Under the pieces are notes generated by a model. That model saw only the letters and a list, made by a program, of their open reading frames with translations, searched no databases and was not told the origin of the DNA. From Aquarana catesbeiana (taxonomy: Eukaryota; Chordata; Amphibia; Anura; Ranidae), in contig NC_133328.1 in assembly GCF_042186555.1 (NCBI RefSeq), positions 58,513,431-58,577,430 on the forward strand: DNA of 64,000 nucleotides, given 5' to 3'. The position numbers were made by a program, and so were the translations under genes. Of the stretch, positions 22,724 through 33,357 are shown piece after piece (the first letter of the stretch is position 1; every line of letters starts with the position of its first letter).

Positions 22724-23384
22724 CAGTGAAAATGGCAGAGACGGCGATCGTTCAGTATTTCTCCCTATCTACTTGGTAGTCCCATTTTAGATTAAACATG
22801 TTTACTTTCTATTCCAGCCAAAATCATTAAAGGCAGAGCTCTAAATACTCAGCAATATCATAGAACCACATCCAGCGTGAGAACATTTGACTAGAAAGAA
22901 TTCATTTCTTGTTATGTTCATTCCAGTGAGCATGAAAGGCATTCCTTCCACGTTCCCGTTTTGCGGTTCTGACCAATGTTTTGTGGAGGGCATGTGACTG
23001 GGAGCAATGTGTTTTGTTGGAGCTGGATGTGGCAGAGAAAGTAACAGTTGCTGGCCAGTAGCCAGAAGCATGTCTATAGTCTTTTATTTCACTACAATCG
23101 TGTCGCTGCATGTATTACAAAATGTGCATCTACCTTTTAGTTTGACAGTTTGGGTAAAAAAGAAGATTATTAAAGGTCATTCCATCAAAAGCTGATATTT
23201 CAGCATTAATAGATGCTGGCGAGGTAATTTTTCTAGCGGTTTCACATGGATTCGCAGTGGTACTAGCTTAAAGCTTTAATGTCTGCAAACCTCCTACAGC
23301 CATTATTACTGCTTGCGTGATGAGTAGTTTTCCTGTGTTTAACATGCATTTGAAGCGCACATCAAAGGCACGTCAGCAGGGCTG
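22724..23384. other. Intergenic DNA, no gene seen
   Basis: No domain or paired repeat ends recognised. Confidence 0.5.
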
Positions 23385-24084
23385 GCTCTCCCACTAGGCG
23401 AACTAGGCAGTCGCCTAGGGCACACTGCCGCCTAGGGGCCCAGCCACAGCCGCTGGGTCCCCTCCAGAGGATCGGTTCCCCCCTGGCAGGTGTTGGCTGG
23501 TGCAGAGTGTAGCGGGAGGTGCTCCATATGGCTGGCTGCAGACTCGCTGGGCGGGGAGAAGGAGCAGGCAGATCTCCCCCTTCCCCGGACTAAGCCAGGG
23601 GCGACCATGCTGATGTCCAGCAGCCGTGGGTGTCAGCTCTCTGCCCGCCCCGCCTCCCTCCCTGGGTGATGTGCAGCCATTGGAGGAGCAGGGCAGGCGG
23701 CATTGTGCAAGACAGCCAGGATGGATCCACCCAGGCACGCACTGGCCACAGGACTCATGCTGGGCCGAGGCCGCCGGGCCACTTGTCCCGGAGGAGTGAG
23801 GAGCCAAAAGCAAAGCTGCTCCTGCAGCTTATCCAGCCTCTCTGCGGCCGGCCCCTGGGGGGGGGGACTGAATGATCAGCTGATCGGGGGTGGAGCTGGA
23901 GGAGGTCTCCCTTGTGTGACTGGTGACACAGACTGCCGCCCGCTGCCTGAGGGAGCTGGAAAGAAGTGCCCCAAGGTAAGAACTTGTCAGGTGGTGGGGG
24001 GAAGCGCTGGGGATGAAGGCTTCCAGTCAGACCTTATCATTGGTGTGTGACCCCCCTCGACTTGGCTGCACTCGTCCTCCTTTC
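23385..24084. repeat. GC-rich dispersed repeat, limits uncertain
   Basis: Starts near CAGGGCTGGCTCTCCCACTA and carries GCCTAGGGCA-type motifs, then GC-rich sequence with several accidental open frames. It resembles non-autonomous hAT termini, but I did not find the second end or a duplication. Confidence 0.4.
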
Positions 24085-24245
24085 CACCTTGCTCCATCCC
24101 TCACCTTGCTCCATCACCTTGCTCCATCCCTCCGCCTTGCTCCATCCCTCCGCTTTGCTCCATCCATCCACCTTGCTCCATCACCTTGCTCCATTCCTCC
24201 GCCTTGCTCCATCCCTCCGCCTTGCTCCATCCCTCCACCTTGCTA
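24085..24245. repeat. Minisatellite, about 18-bp unit
   Basis: CCTTGCTCCATCCCTCCG repeats about nine times, with shortened units (CCTTGCTCCATCA). Overlapping frames read APSLRL repeats and are not genes. Confidence 0.88.
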
Positions 24246-24398
24246 GGACTTCCTTGAGCAGTAAGCAAGGCAAACTGATCCTCACTTTACATTGATTACC
24301 AACACAAGGAGGTAATTTTCCACTTGCCACCAATGTAAAGGGCACTCGCCTACGCCAGTCACTAATGTTGGGGGACACTGTAATTTTTACTGTCTTGG

Positions 24399-24814
24399 TG
24401 TCAGGGCTGGGCTCAGCCCTTCCTTCACTGAGCTGGCTGCTCAGCTGTCGGCTAATTGCCAGCTCCCATCTCTTTCCACAGTTACTCAGCTGTTGATGAT
24501 CCTGCTCATCAGTCCTGCCTACTTAAGCCGTCCAGTCCAGAGGAGCTTTGCCTTCGCCTTGGTCACATCACTCGAAACTATCTCCTGCGTTCCTGTTTAA
24601 AGACTGGCTTTGCTGACATCCTTTCTGGCTCCAGATCCTGCTTGCTGTTCCACTACTTTGATCCCTGACTTCTGGCTTGGCTGACTAACGGAGTAACCAT
24701 TCTGGTTACTGAACTTTGGCTATGTTTTGACTACGTTTGTTCTTTTTACTTTTATTATTAAACAAGTGTGATTTAACTGCACTTCTGTCTTGGTCTGTTT
24801 CATGGTTTCTGACA
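24399..24814 (+). repeat. 5' LTR, 416 bp
   Basis: Starts TGTCAG and ends CTGACA, a 6-bp inverted end with TG...CA. ATTAAA near 24759 could serve as the polyadenylation signal. The first 271 bp recur at 26671-26943. Confidence 0.88.
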
Positions 24815-24827
24815 GTAGGCGAAGGCG

Positions 24828-25759
24828 ATGAATTCCGAAGATACATTTACAAGCGTTACAAACGCTCCTGAGTCGCACGGCTCACCTGGAATCTCCCACT
24901 GTGGCTGCTCCAGTACAACCTGAGTTTCAGGCCGTCCCTGCTGCTGCGCCAGTCTCTGTGCAGGCACCACCTTGGCTCCGCTTCTGCTGCCAAGTGCCTC
25001 GTGTCCATCAAAGTATGAGAACTGTTGCGGACTACGCCGTACTCTGCAGCAGAGGTTGCTTGGAACAATGAAGCCCTCGTGGCTGCTTTTTCTCATGGTC
25101 TCTCGTATTCCATCAAGAATGAGATAGCAGCCCGAGATATACCCACTGAGCTGGAGAAGTTGATCACGTTTGCCATCCTCATTGACTCCAGACTCAGAGA
25201 AAGACTCTCTTTTAAGGAGCGCTTGCAGAAGCCCCCTGTACGTTTGCCTCCAAGCTTTGCAGTTCCACCCATGCCTCCCTCACCTCCCATGCCTCCTGGT
25301 ACCGAGTCGGTCAGTCCCAGAAGGGCACAATGGGCTCTTTTCTTGTCAAGTTTCAATTACACTGTCTCATTCTTACCCGGTTCTAAGAATGTAAGGGTTG
25401 ATGCCTTGTCACAACAATTTTCCTCCACTTCCAAGTTGGAGTCGGTTCCGGTTCCTGTGATTCCTCCTGATCGTATTTTGGCTACGGTTCGCACCAGTCT
25501 CACTTCGCCTTTGGGTGACAAAATTCTTGCTGCTCAGGTCCATGCTCCTCCTGAGAAACCTTGTGACCGCTGCTTTGTCTCAGAGAGTCTCTGTACTGCC
25601 GTGCTCCAGACTTACCATTCTCCTAAGACAGCTGGCCACCCTGGTAAGAATCAACTCGTTTGGGCCATTTCCCAACAATTCTGGTGGCCTAGTCTACGTG
25701 CTTATGTAACTGCCTTCATAGCTGCCTGTACTGTGTGTGCTCAGAGTAAGACTCCATGA
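24828..25759 (+). pseudogene. gag remnant joined by deletion to RNase H end and integrase zinc region
   Basis: From ATG 24828 a short gag start reaches a stop within about 31 codons. A second frame (from about 25025) reads WNNEALVAAFSHGLSYSIKNE and LEKLITFAILIDSRLRER, the conserved gag core of Ty3/gypsy elements. After a Pro-rich stretch, at about base 25300, it passes straight into AQWALFLSSFNYTVSFLPGS and ADALSQ-like residues, the C-terminus of RNase H. The gag zinc knuckle, protease and reverse transcriptase are therefore deleted. Next comes the integrase HHCC region (HSPKTAGHPG...CTVCAQSK). The joined frame is a deletion product, not a real fusion gene. Confidence 0.85.
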
Positions 25760-26657
25760 CACCTTCCAGTGGGCCTCCTACAACCCATACCCAATGGAGA
25801 GAGGCCCTGGATCCACTTGTCTTTGGATTTCATTGTGGAGTTACCCAACTCCCAAAGCAACACTGTTATCCTTATGCCTTTTGTGCACAGTTGGGAATTC
25901 AGCTTGCTTTCTCCTCTGCATATCACCCGCAGTCTAATAGGGCCACAGAACGAGCCAATCAGGCTTTGGAGCAATTCCTACACTGCTATATTTCTAACAA
26001 CTGGTCAGACCTATTGGGCAGAGTTTGCACACAACAGTGCCTTGAATTCTGCTTACTGATTGTCCCCGTTTATGGCGAATTATGGTTTCCAACCTTCCAT
26101 GTTGCCTGACTCGTTTGTTCCGCAGAGTATTCCTGCATTAGAGGAGCATCTCCGTGGTCTTTGTTCCACTTGGGCACAAGTCCAGAAGGCCAGACGCCTG
26201 CCTGTACCTTCCTACCAGGTTGGGGACAGGGTCTGGCTGTCATCTGGCAACCTCTGACTTCGTGTTCCCTCACTGAAGTTCGCACCTCGGTTTATTGGGC
26301 CTTTCCGTATTCTTTGCAGGATTAACCCAGTGGCTTACGCATTAGACCTTCCTTCTAATATGCGTATTTCAAGTGTATTTCATGTCTCCTTATTAAAACC
26401 TTAGGTCTGCAACCGCTTTACCACCTCAGTGCCACGTCCTCACCCTGTACAGGTTGAGAACTATGAGGAGTATGAAATACAGTCCATTGTTGACTCCCGT
26501 AGGTTAGGTGGGTGCATACAGTACCTGGTGCATTGGAAAGGTCCGGAGGAACGCTCTTGGGTCTCATCCTCAGACGTACATGCCCCTGTCCTCCTCCGTG
26601 ATTTCCATAGACATTTTCCCCTCAAGCCTGGTGGTCCTCCGAGGGGGAGGGGTCATT
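25741..26657 (+). pseudogene. Integrase core and chromodomain remnant
   Basis: Frame pieces read PWIHLSLDFIVELP (integrase start with the first Asp), then in another frame LGIQLAFSSAYHPQSNRATERANQ (block with the catalytic Glu). The second Asp region is deleted between them. Further on SYQVGDRVWLS is the usual integrase C-terminus, followed by an in-frame stop, PFRILCRINPVAYALDLP, another stop, and a chromodomain: YEIQSIVDSRRL, QYLVHWKG and SWVSSSDV. Chromodomains guide integration through chromatin marks. Several frameshifts and stops make it non-functional. Confidence 0.85.
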
Positions 26658-26670
26658 GAGGAGGGGGTAC

Positions 26671-26943
26671 TGTCAGGGCTGGGCTCAGCCCTTCCTTCTC
26701 TGAGCTGGCCACTCAGCTGTCGGCTAATTGCCAGCTCCCATCTCTCTCCACAGCTACTCAGCTGTTGATGATCTTGCTCGTCAGTACTGCCTACTTAAGC
26801 TGTCCAGTCCAGAGGAGCTCTGCCTTCACCTTGGTCACATCACAAGAAACTATCTTCTGCGTTCCTGTTTAAAGACTGGTTTTGCTGACATCCTTTCTAG
26901 CTTCAGATCCTGCTTGCTGTTCAACTACTTTGATCCCTGACTT
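26671..26943 (+). repeat. 3' LTR, truncated after about 273 bp
   Basis: Matches the start of the 5' LTR, then diverges abruptly after CCCTGACTT. The last third of the LTR, including the polyadenylation region, and the flanking duplication are missing. Confidence 0.88.
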
Positions 26944-27891
26944 TGATTATGCTAATATTCTATGAGCTGTATGTATGTTCATTTTTAGCAAGGGTTCCTC
27001 AGCATCTGAAAAATGTTTCAAGGGTTCCTCTAGGGCAGGGATATACAATTAGCTGACCTCCAGCTGTTGCAGAACTACAAATCCCATGAGGCATAGCAAG
27101 ACTCTGACAGCCACAAGCATGACACCCAGAAGCAGATGGAACTTGTAGTTTTGCAACAGCTGGAGGTCCACTAATTGCATATCCCTGCTCTAGGGTAAAA
27201 AGGTTAAGAAAGGCTGTTTTTATGCTGTATATGTGAAAAAAATTTGTGCTAATGCTCACAATCATACACGGAAAATTGTGCTCTACTGGAATACAAAAGC
27301 CGCCTGCACCCTAGAAAGGAAAGATGCTAGGCAGTAATAGCCAATTGCATCCTATCAGCGAAGGGCTTTTCAATTGAAGTTTTTTAAGCCTGAGGGGTAT
27401 TGGCAGAGCTACACACAGCTTGAATGGTCAGCTTAATGAAGGGGTGAATCTCCTCAACAGAGACAAAAACTAGCAATAAAAAACCTGGCAAAGTTCCTTT
27501 TTTTCCATTTATAGTGTTTATTTTGATCTTTAGCAAAGCAGATGGTACATACAACAAAAAAATTGCCTGCATAACAGGTGGAATAGTGACTTAACACATA
27601 TCATGCAACAGTGAGAACAAAGGAAAATTAGGTTCACATCAAAAACAGAGTCTTTCTCTTAGGACATTAGAAATCTGACCACATGGAAGACAGTAGTGCA
27701 AATAAAACCCCTAAAATGCAATATTCCTAAACATGTAGAACTGGTATGTAGGCGGAGGTCCAGTAAAGTAAGGCTTAAGCCAAAGGAGTGTTTTTTTACA
27801 GGATATATACATATATTGGGTGTAAGAAATGGGCCCCGATGAATGAGCAAGAAATAAGGAAGAAGACATATATACTGTATATACACATATA
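26944..27891. other. Intergenic DNA with a worn hAT-like copy around the MITE
   Basis: GGGTTCCTC motifs at 26992-27030 and AAAAAGGTTAAGAAAGGCTG at about 27197-27216 belong to a hAT-like family also present at 55241-56349. The younger MITE at 27036 sits inside it. The rest to 27891 holds nothing I recognise. Confidence 0.5.
27036..27187. mobile_element. hAT-like MITE, 152 bp
   Basis: CAGGGATATACAATTAGCTG at the left and its near-inverse at the right, with a second inverted block CTCCAGCTGTTGCA. Flanked by a perfect 8-bp duplication CTCTAGGG (27028-27035, 27188-27195). Confidence 0.93.
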
Positions 27892-28760
27892 CAGGTGCAT
27901 CTCATAAAATTAGAATATCATCAAAAAGTTAATTTTATTTCAGTAATTCAATTATAAAAGTGAAACGCCTAAATTTTATATAGATGCGTTACACACAGAG
28001 TGATATATTTCAAGCATTCCTTTCTTTTAATTTTGAGGATTCTGGCTTACAGCTAATGAAAACCCCAAATTCTGTATCGCGGAAAAATAAATATTACATA
28101 AGGCCAATAAAAAAAGGATTTTTAATACAGAAATGTTGGATTACTGAAAAGTGTCCATGTACAGTATAGTGTGCACTCAATATTTGATTGTTGCTCCTTT
28201 TGCATGAATTACTGCATCAATGCAGCGTGGCATGGGGGCAATCAGCCTGTGACACTGTTGAGATGTTATGGAAGCCTCGGTTGCTTTGATAGCGGCCTTC
28301 AGTTCATCTGCATTGTTGGGTCTGGTGTCTCTCATCTTCCTCTTGACAATTCCCCACAGATTCTCTATGGGGTTTAGGTCAGGTGAGTTTGCTGGCCAAT
28401 CAAGCACAGTGATACCATGATCATTAAACCAGGTATTGGTACATTTGGCAGTGTGGACAGGTGCCAAGTCCTGCTGGAGAATGAAATAAGCATCTCCATA
28501 AAGATGGTCAGCAGAGGGAATTATGAAGTGCTCTGAAATTTCCTGGTAGAGGGCTGCACTGTCTTTGGACTTGATAAAACACAGTGGACCAACACCAGCA
28601 GACGACATGGCTCACAAATCATCACTGACTGTGGAAAATGTTGCATTTCATTTGGAAATCAAGGTCCCAGAGTTTGGAGGAAGAGTGAAGAGGCACAGAA
28701 TCCAAGTTGCATGAGGTCCAGTGTAAAGTTTCCACAACGTGCCAGGTTCTTGTTGGCAAT
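27892..28760 (-). mobile_element. Tc1-like transposon, truncated, one end only
   Basis: The terminus CAGGTGCATCTCATAAAATT follows TA at 27890-27891. The element contains the 3' half of a transposase gene on the minus strand. The other terminus is not found; sequence beyond the MITE at 28761 does not look like Tc1. Confidence 0.85.
28177..28736 (-). pseudogene. Tc1-type transposase C-terminal half with an inverted internal piece
   Basis: The minus-strand frame (28608-28177) reads MSSAGVGPLCFIKSK, ILQQDLAPVHTAK (second catalytic Asp), SPDLNPIENLWG (catalytic Glu) and HAKGATIKY to TGA at 28179-28177. The part that should come just before it (CISFGNQGPRVWRK ... SSVKFPQ) is encoded on the plus strand at about 28642-28736 instead, so this piece is inverted. 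A frameshift also lies near 28613. The N-terminal half is missing. Confidence 0.88.
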
Positions 28761-29042
28761 CATAGGTGTGTGCAGCCTATTGCATTAGGGTGTGCACCTC
28801 AAATGTAATAAAACATGGACAGTGTTAGTAGAGCAGGGGACTTGTCAGTAGGGCAGAGGTTGGTTTCAGTAGGGCAGTGAATGGTGTCAGTAGGTTTTTA
28901 TTTATTTATTTATTTTTTTACAATTCTTTTTAGGAGCCCTATTTAGGGGCTTTGGTGAACTATCAGCAGGGGAAATCTGCCCCACATGGGGTGATTAGGG
29001 TGTGCCCAGGCACACCCGGCACACCCCCTGTGCACGCCTATG
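28761..29042. mobile_element. hAT-like MITE, 282 bp
   Basis: CATAGGTGTGTGCAGCC (left) and CATAGGCGTGCACAGGG (from the right), flanked by a perfect 8-bp duplication TTGGCAAT (28753-28760, 29043-29050). A partial relative lies at about 53696. Confidence 0.93.
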
Positions 29043-29391
29043 TTGGCAATGGCAGCATATTGGAAATACAGTATAGTGGGATAGATCTTATGAGGAAGTG
29101 CAGGAGTCCCATACCAATGTATGAACAGTTTAAATCCCACTTCCTAATACCTGCTGGAGAGGGAGGATACGGTCTCTCTAGATCATTTGCATAGATTAAT
29201 TGTTGATCAATGCATAGGAGGTCAGTAGCGGGTGACACATTGTTGAAGTTTGTGAGCAAAGTTGTTGGAATGGGGAAACCCAACCCCAATTTACTCTAAT
29301 CAGCCTGATGGTGGTTAATACTAAGTTGCTAACCCTTGCCCACTCTATGCAAAACTTTAAAATAAATGTTTTTGCCTTTGCATACACTTTA
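29043..29391. other. Intergenic DNA before the Harbinger element
   Basis: No gene seen. Confidence 0.5.
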
Positions 29392-29769
29392 TTATGCTGC
29401 GTACACACGATCGGAAATTCCGCCAGAAAAAGTCCAATGTGAGCTTTTGGTGGGAAATGCCGACTGTGTGTATGCTCCATCGGACTTTTGCTGGCGGAAT
29501 TTGACTAATGTCAGGCTAAACTCTCATAATCTTATCACAATATAGGCCTCAATCTAGAAGCAGTATAGGCCACTGATGCCCCAAGTTAAAATGTTACCTT
29601 TGTTCTCATGATCGGCACTTCCTCCACTCACAGATCGTACGTCAGACGCACGCGCCTTGTGCTTTATATACACTGCGCGAATGCGTGAAACTCCACCCGC
29701 GTTGCCCGCCCCTGACGTTCTTTCTAGAATATTCCGCGCCCCTTCTCTTTCGGCGCAGTGGGAGAGGAC

Positions 29770-30990
29770 ATGGCGGAGACACAGCAGGTGCGTAATTCCA
29801 GTAACGACGAGGAAAGCCCGGAGCCAGAAACGTCCCCATCCCAGAGGAGAAATAAGGCCTCAAATATGTCCTTTGTAGAGATGGTGAAGATGGTGGACAT
29901 CTTGAAGAGGGCCGACGGGAAGTATGGACCTTACTTGAACCCAAATGTGAGAAAGGCCAAGATCATGTCTAAAGTTGTGAGAAGTCTGCACAGGAATTTT
30001 GGGGTACGGTGATCCAAGGAGCAATTGAGGAAATGCTGGTCAGACCTGAAATTGAGGTAGCACGATCAGTACAGAAGGATCAGGAAACTGCTTCTAAAAA
30101 GTAAGTATTTGTTCTGTGTTCCTATTATTATTATTACTTGCATGCTGCTCCATGTGCTTTTCTTTACTTTTGTACAGTTTTAAATGGCAACTTTTATGCT
30201 CATGGGCACAGTAATCGGTCGTAGTAAACATTGTTCATTCGCCCACTAATAATACGATGTTTTTTTCAGAAACAGGGTAAACTACATTTGGTCATGTCTA
30301 TTTGTATTAAAATAAGTTTAGTACATTGTTGTCTAGATGTGTTTGTAACTAGAATGAAATGCAAACTTGATTCAGTGTAATGTAAGGAGAGGACATTCAG
30401 CAGCTGTTTACACATCTGGACTCAGGAGCACTAGTGTGGGACACCAGAACAAACTTTTTAGGGTGTCCCACACAGGTGCTCCAGGGGATACTAGGGGTGT
30501 CTCCATGTGTGAATATTGTCCAAAAAAGGTAAGTATTCCAGCTTTGGTAAGGGAAAAAATCATGTATTCAGCTTGGAACTCTGCCAAAACAGACAATTGT
30601 ATGACACTTCCAAGCAATGTTTCATATTCCTATTTCTGGCCTCAAATATCTGTGTGCTAAGTATACCTTTTGTTCAATTCTCATAGGGGAGAAAAGACTC
30701 GGGACATCTGAGGACACCAGGAACCCCCAACCTCATAAAGAAGGGGAACTCAGCACACCACAACCTGAGGATGTGGAGGAAGCAGAGGTGGATGACGTGG
30801 TTGAAATAGTGGCCCTAACAGGTGAGTGTCTGAGACCACAGCTTCAGGTAGTAGATGTATGCCTGCATATATATAATACATGGTGTGTTTTTTGATTTTA
30901 GGTGATGTGCATGTTGTTGAACAATCTCCTCATTTCACCAGTGCAAGTGCACAAATGCAAAAACAAATGTTGAACAAAAAATTAAGAACA
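29770..30990 (+). pseudogene. Harbinger-associated Myb/SANT-like protein gene, three predicted exons
   Basis: Start ATG 29770 (MAETQQVRNSS); an upstream in-frame GTG is unlikely in a eukaryote. Residues 36-95 (FVEMVKMVDILKRADGKYGPYLNPNVRKAKIM... and KEQLRKCWSDLK) are a Myb/SANT-like three-helix DNA-binding domain with spaced Trp. Exons: 29770-30100 (donor GTAAGT), 30687-30821 (acceptor after CTCATAG, donor GTGAGT), and from 30902 (acceptor after TTTTAG). Exon 1 leaves one base over and exon 2 is 135 bp, so phase 1 is kept throughout. The middle exon is acidic (EDVEEAEVDDVVEI). Breaks: TGA at 30010-30012, TAG soon after LKLR, and a 1-nt slip near 30980. Exon limits are predictions. Confidence 0.75.
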
Positions 30991-31077
30991 TGATTGATGT
31001 ATTAGGGAGAATCTAAATAACAACAAAATGACACCATTTTAGAAGTCTTTGGAGAAATTTCCTAAAGTTTTAACACA

Positions 31078-31333
31078 TTTTAAAAGCCAAATTTTGAAGA
31101 TGCACACAGTGTGTCTACATTTGCTATCTGCCATCATGGGATATCAATGTACGCTTTTGGGGGTGCAACCCCTTCCTTGCAAGTAGGTGAGAGGAAGGGT
31201 TTGCACCCCCAAAACACGTCCTTTGATCCCCCATGATGGAAGCTAGCACATGTTGACATTAGGCATTGGATCAGGAGGGAAATCCCCATTTTGAATCCCA
31301 ATTTTTGTGCATCTTCAAAATTTGGCTTTTACA
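31078..31333. repeat. 256-bp inverted repeat between the two Harbinger genes
   Basis: GCCAAATTTTGAAGATGCAC near 31085 is inverted at about 31309-31328. Nested inside are CTTTTGGGGGTGCAACCC and its inverse, and CATCATGGGAT facing CCCCATGATGG. It could be a small fold-back insertion or a built-in hairpin. Confidence 0.75.
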
Positions 31334-31799
31334 GGGGTGACATCACCTCATCTGATAAAGGCAAGATCAACACAGTTTTGGCATACTCATGTCTGATATT
31401 GCCTTCACTTTTTGTACGTTGAACTTTGTAAGTTCCAGAGTTGTGTATGTTATGGTTTGAAACATGCCTGTTAAAGCAAAATATAAAACTAAAACTGTCA
31501 AACTTAATTAAACAAAGATGTATTTTTGGTGGAAACATGTTTTACAACACATATGTGAATGTCCACGGAGTAAAAGTTTTTATACTCAACAATGTGTGGC
31601 CTCTTCTTTTAATGCTCAATACAAGTTTTTGTATTAAGTTGGTGTTTACAGTGACAATGGGGGTTATTTAATAAAGCAAAATCCACTTGGCACTACAAGT
31701 GCACAAGGAGAACCGAGGAGACAGCTAAAAGAAACACAAGCAGTAATTCAAATTCAAGATGATTTCAGATCAAAATAATTTTTAATTTTAGAAAAGAAT

Positions 31800-33357
31800 C
31801 AAAAATTTGCTGGCATAGCAATGGCCCCCCTACCTGTAAAGTAGTCCAGATACTTTTGCCGCACATCACGGGTGCTTTGGGGGGACGGCCAGCTTCCAGG
31901 GCCGACACTGGATTTATGTCCTGAATTGCAGCCTCAGGCCCAACTGAGGCCACATAATTTGGAGTATTTCTCCTTAAATAATAATGTAGAATACAGCATG
32001 CTAGCACTATGTGATTCAGTTTATACTCCGCCATGTTGATTGCCATAAGGAAAAGGCGGAATTAGCTGGCCATTATACCAAACGCATTCTCAACTACTCT
32101 TCTGGCTCTGGCCAGCCGGTAATTAAAAACCCTCTTCTCCGGGGTGAGGGTCCTCTGGGGGAATGGCCTCTTCAGATGTTCACCCAGACCAAATGCTTCA
32201 TCTGCGACCTACACAAATGGGAGTCCTTCCACGTTCTCTTCAGCAGGTGGCAATGCCAAGCCACCACTCTGGAGACGTCGGTAGAACTCGGTCTGGGCAA
32301 AGACTCCACCATTCGACATCCGGCCATGCTTCCCCACGTCCACATATAAAAACTCATATGTCGCCGAAACCACCGCCAACAACACGATACTATGAAACCC
32401 CTTAAAGGTTAAAATAGTGGGGTGGTGGTACGATGTGGACATGTTTCCCATCAATTGCCCCTCCGCAGTTGGGAAAGTCCCACCGCTCGGCAAACTGGGA
32501 GGCCACAGTCTGCTATTCCTGTGGCGTTGAAGGAAACTGTGGAGTCAAACCAGAAAAAATAAAATTACTACTTTTGCACATAACATTGCAAGCAGATTAG
32601 ACACAAACATTCTTGGCCAACATCAGTATAACATTTATTTAAAGGAGTATTTAAAGACAAAAAGATAAAGTACACTTATCAGATTCCTCACCCCTTCTGA
32701 TGGCCCATTGTAAATATTTTAGGGGGGGTTCTAGATGAGTTTGGGACCCCAAAAAAAGATTATGGCACTCTGCCTGAATTTAAGGACAACAATAACATTT
32801 GTACACATTTTAGGGGGTGTTTAGGGTAAAGCACTACTATGGAGCTGACAAAATATATTAAGTGACTAGGCTAGGTGTGTATGGGCCCAGGATAGCATGC
32901 AGGGGAGGTTAGGGAAGGCAAATATTCATGAAGGACAAAAAAGGAGCATTAAAAGCTTACAGCATGCATGAGGACAAAGGGGACATTCACAGCATATTAC
33001 AATCATGGTAATTAGGGAATGATGAAAGAAATGCAATACATTAGCAAACATTAAATACATAGAATGTGATGTTAAATGAGAAAACTTACCTTAATATAGT
33101 CCTTCTGCAGGACCTGTATAATGGCAGAACAGGTCTCTGGAATAATGATCCCCAGAGCCTGCGGGGAGGGGGTTGCCTGTTGAGAACTTGAGGTCCTGCA
33201 GACTTCTCCCTGTCGCCAAGTACCGCAACGTGGCGACGAGTCTCTGTTCAGGAGTGATGGCTTGCCGCATGCAGGTGTCCTGCTTCGTAATATAAGGGGA
33301 CAGCAAAGCCAACACCCACAAGCACAAACTGAAGAGCAGTAATGATCTGAAAAGCAT
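31800..33357 (-). pseudogene. PIF/Harbinger transposase (DDE nuclease), two predicted exons
   Basis: Exon 1 (33357 or further upstream to 33090) reads ITPEQRLVATLRYLATGRSL, then after a frameshift near 33180 GIIIPETCSAIIQVLQKDYIK. The intron 33089-32537 has GTAAGT and CCACAG borders and phase 0. Exon 2 continues FPSTPQE, a stop, then RWDFPNCGGAIDGKHVHIVPP with the first catalytic Asp at 32450-32452. After a slip it reads GFHSIVLLAVV, YEFLYVDVGKHGRMSNGG, then VADEAFGLGEHL (Glu). The second catalytic Asp is expected in RMSDGG and reads Asn here. The C-terminus (HIVLACCILHYYLRR) matches HARBI1-like proteins. At least three stops and two frameshifts. Confidence 0.88.

Larger units (their letters stand above)
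24399..26943 (+). mobile_element. Ty3/gypsy chromovirus-type LTR retrotransposon, decayed
   Basis: A full 5' LTR, gag remnant, RNase H end, integrase parts, a chromodomain and a truncated 3' LTR. Protease and reverse transcriptase are absent. A purine-rich tract (about 26640-26668) lies just before the 3' LTR. By hand count the two LTRs differ at about 18 of 271 shared positions. The chromodomain after the integrase places it with the chromovirus branch; a closer name is not justified. Confidence 0.9.

Noticed and set aside
23415..24050. GC-rich frames on both strands (115-132 codons)
   Set aside because: GC-rich repeat with overlapping open frames on both strands, no domain and no splice support.
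24013..24295. APSLRL-type repeat proteins
   Set aside because: Translation of an 18-bp minisatellite, open in more than one frame.
25025..25759. A gag-integrase fusion gene
   Set aside because: The join sits where protease and reverse transcriptase should be, and the rest of the element is broken. A deletion is the simpler reading.
29758..29769. GTG start 12 bases before the Myb-like ATG
   Set aside because: Eukaryotic genes rarely start at GTG, and the ATG at 29770 starts a family-like N-terminus.
30430..30475. Hairpin GTGGGACACC...GGGTGTCCCAC as a possible regulatory RNA
   Set aside because: It lies within a predicted intron of the transposon gene and is short. Nothing else supports a function.
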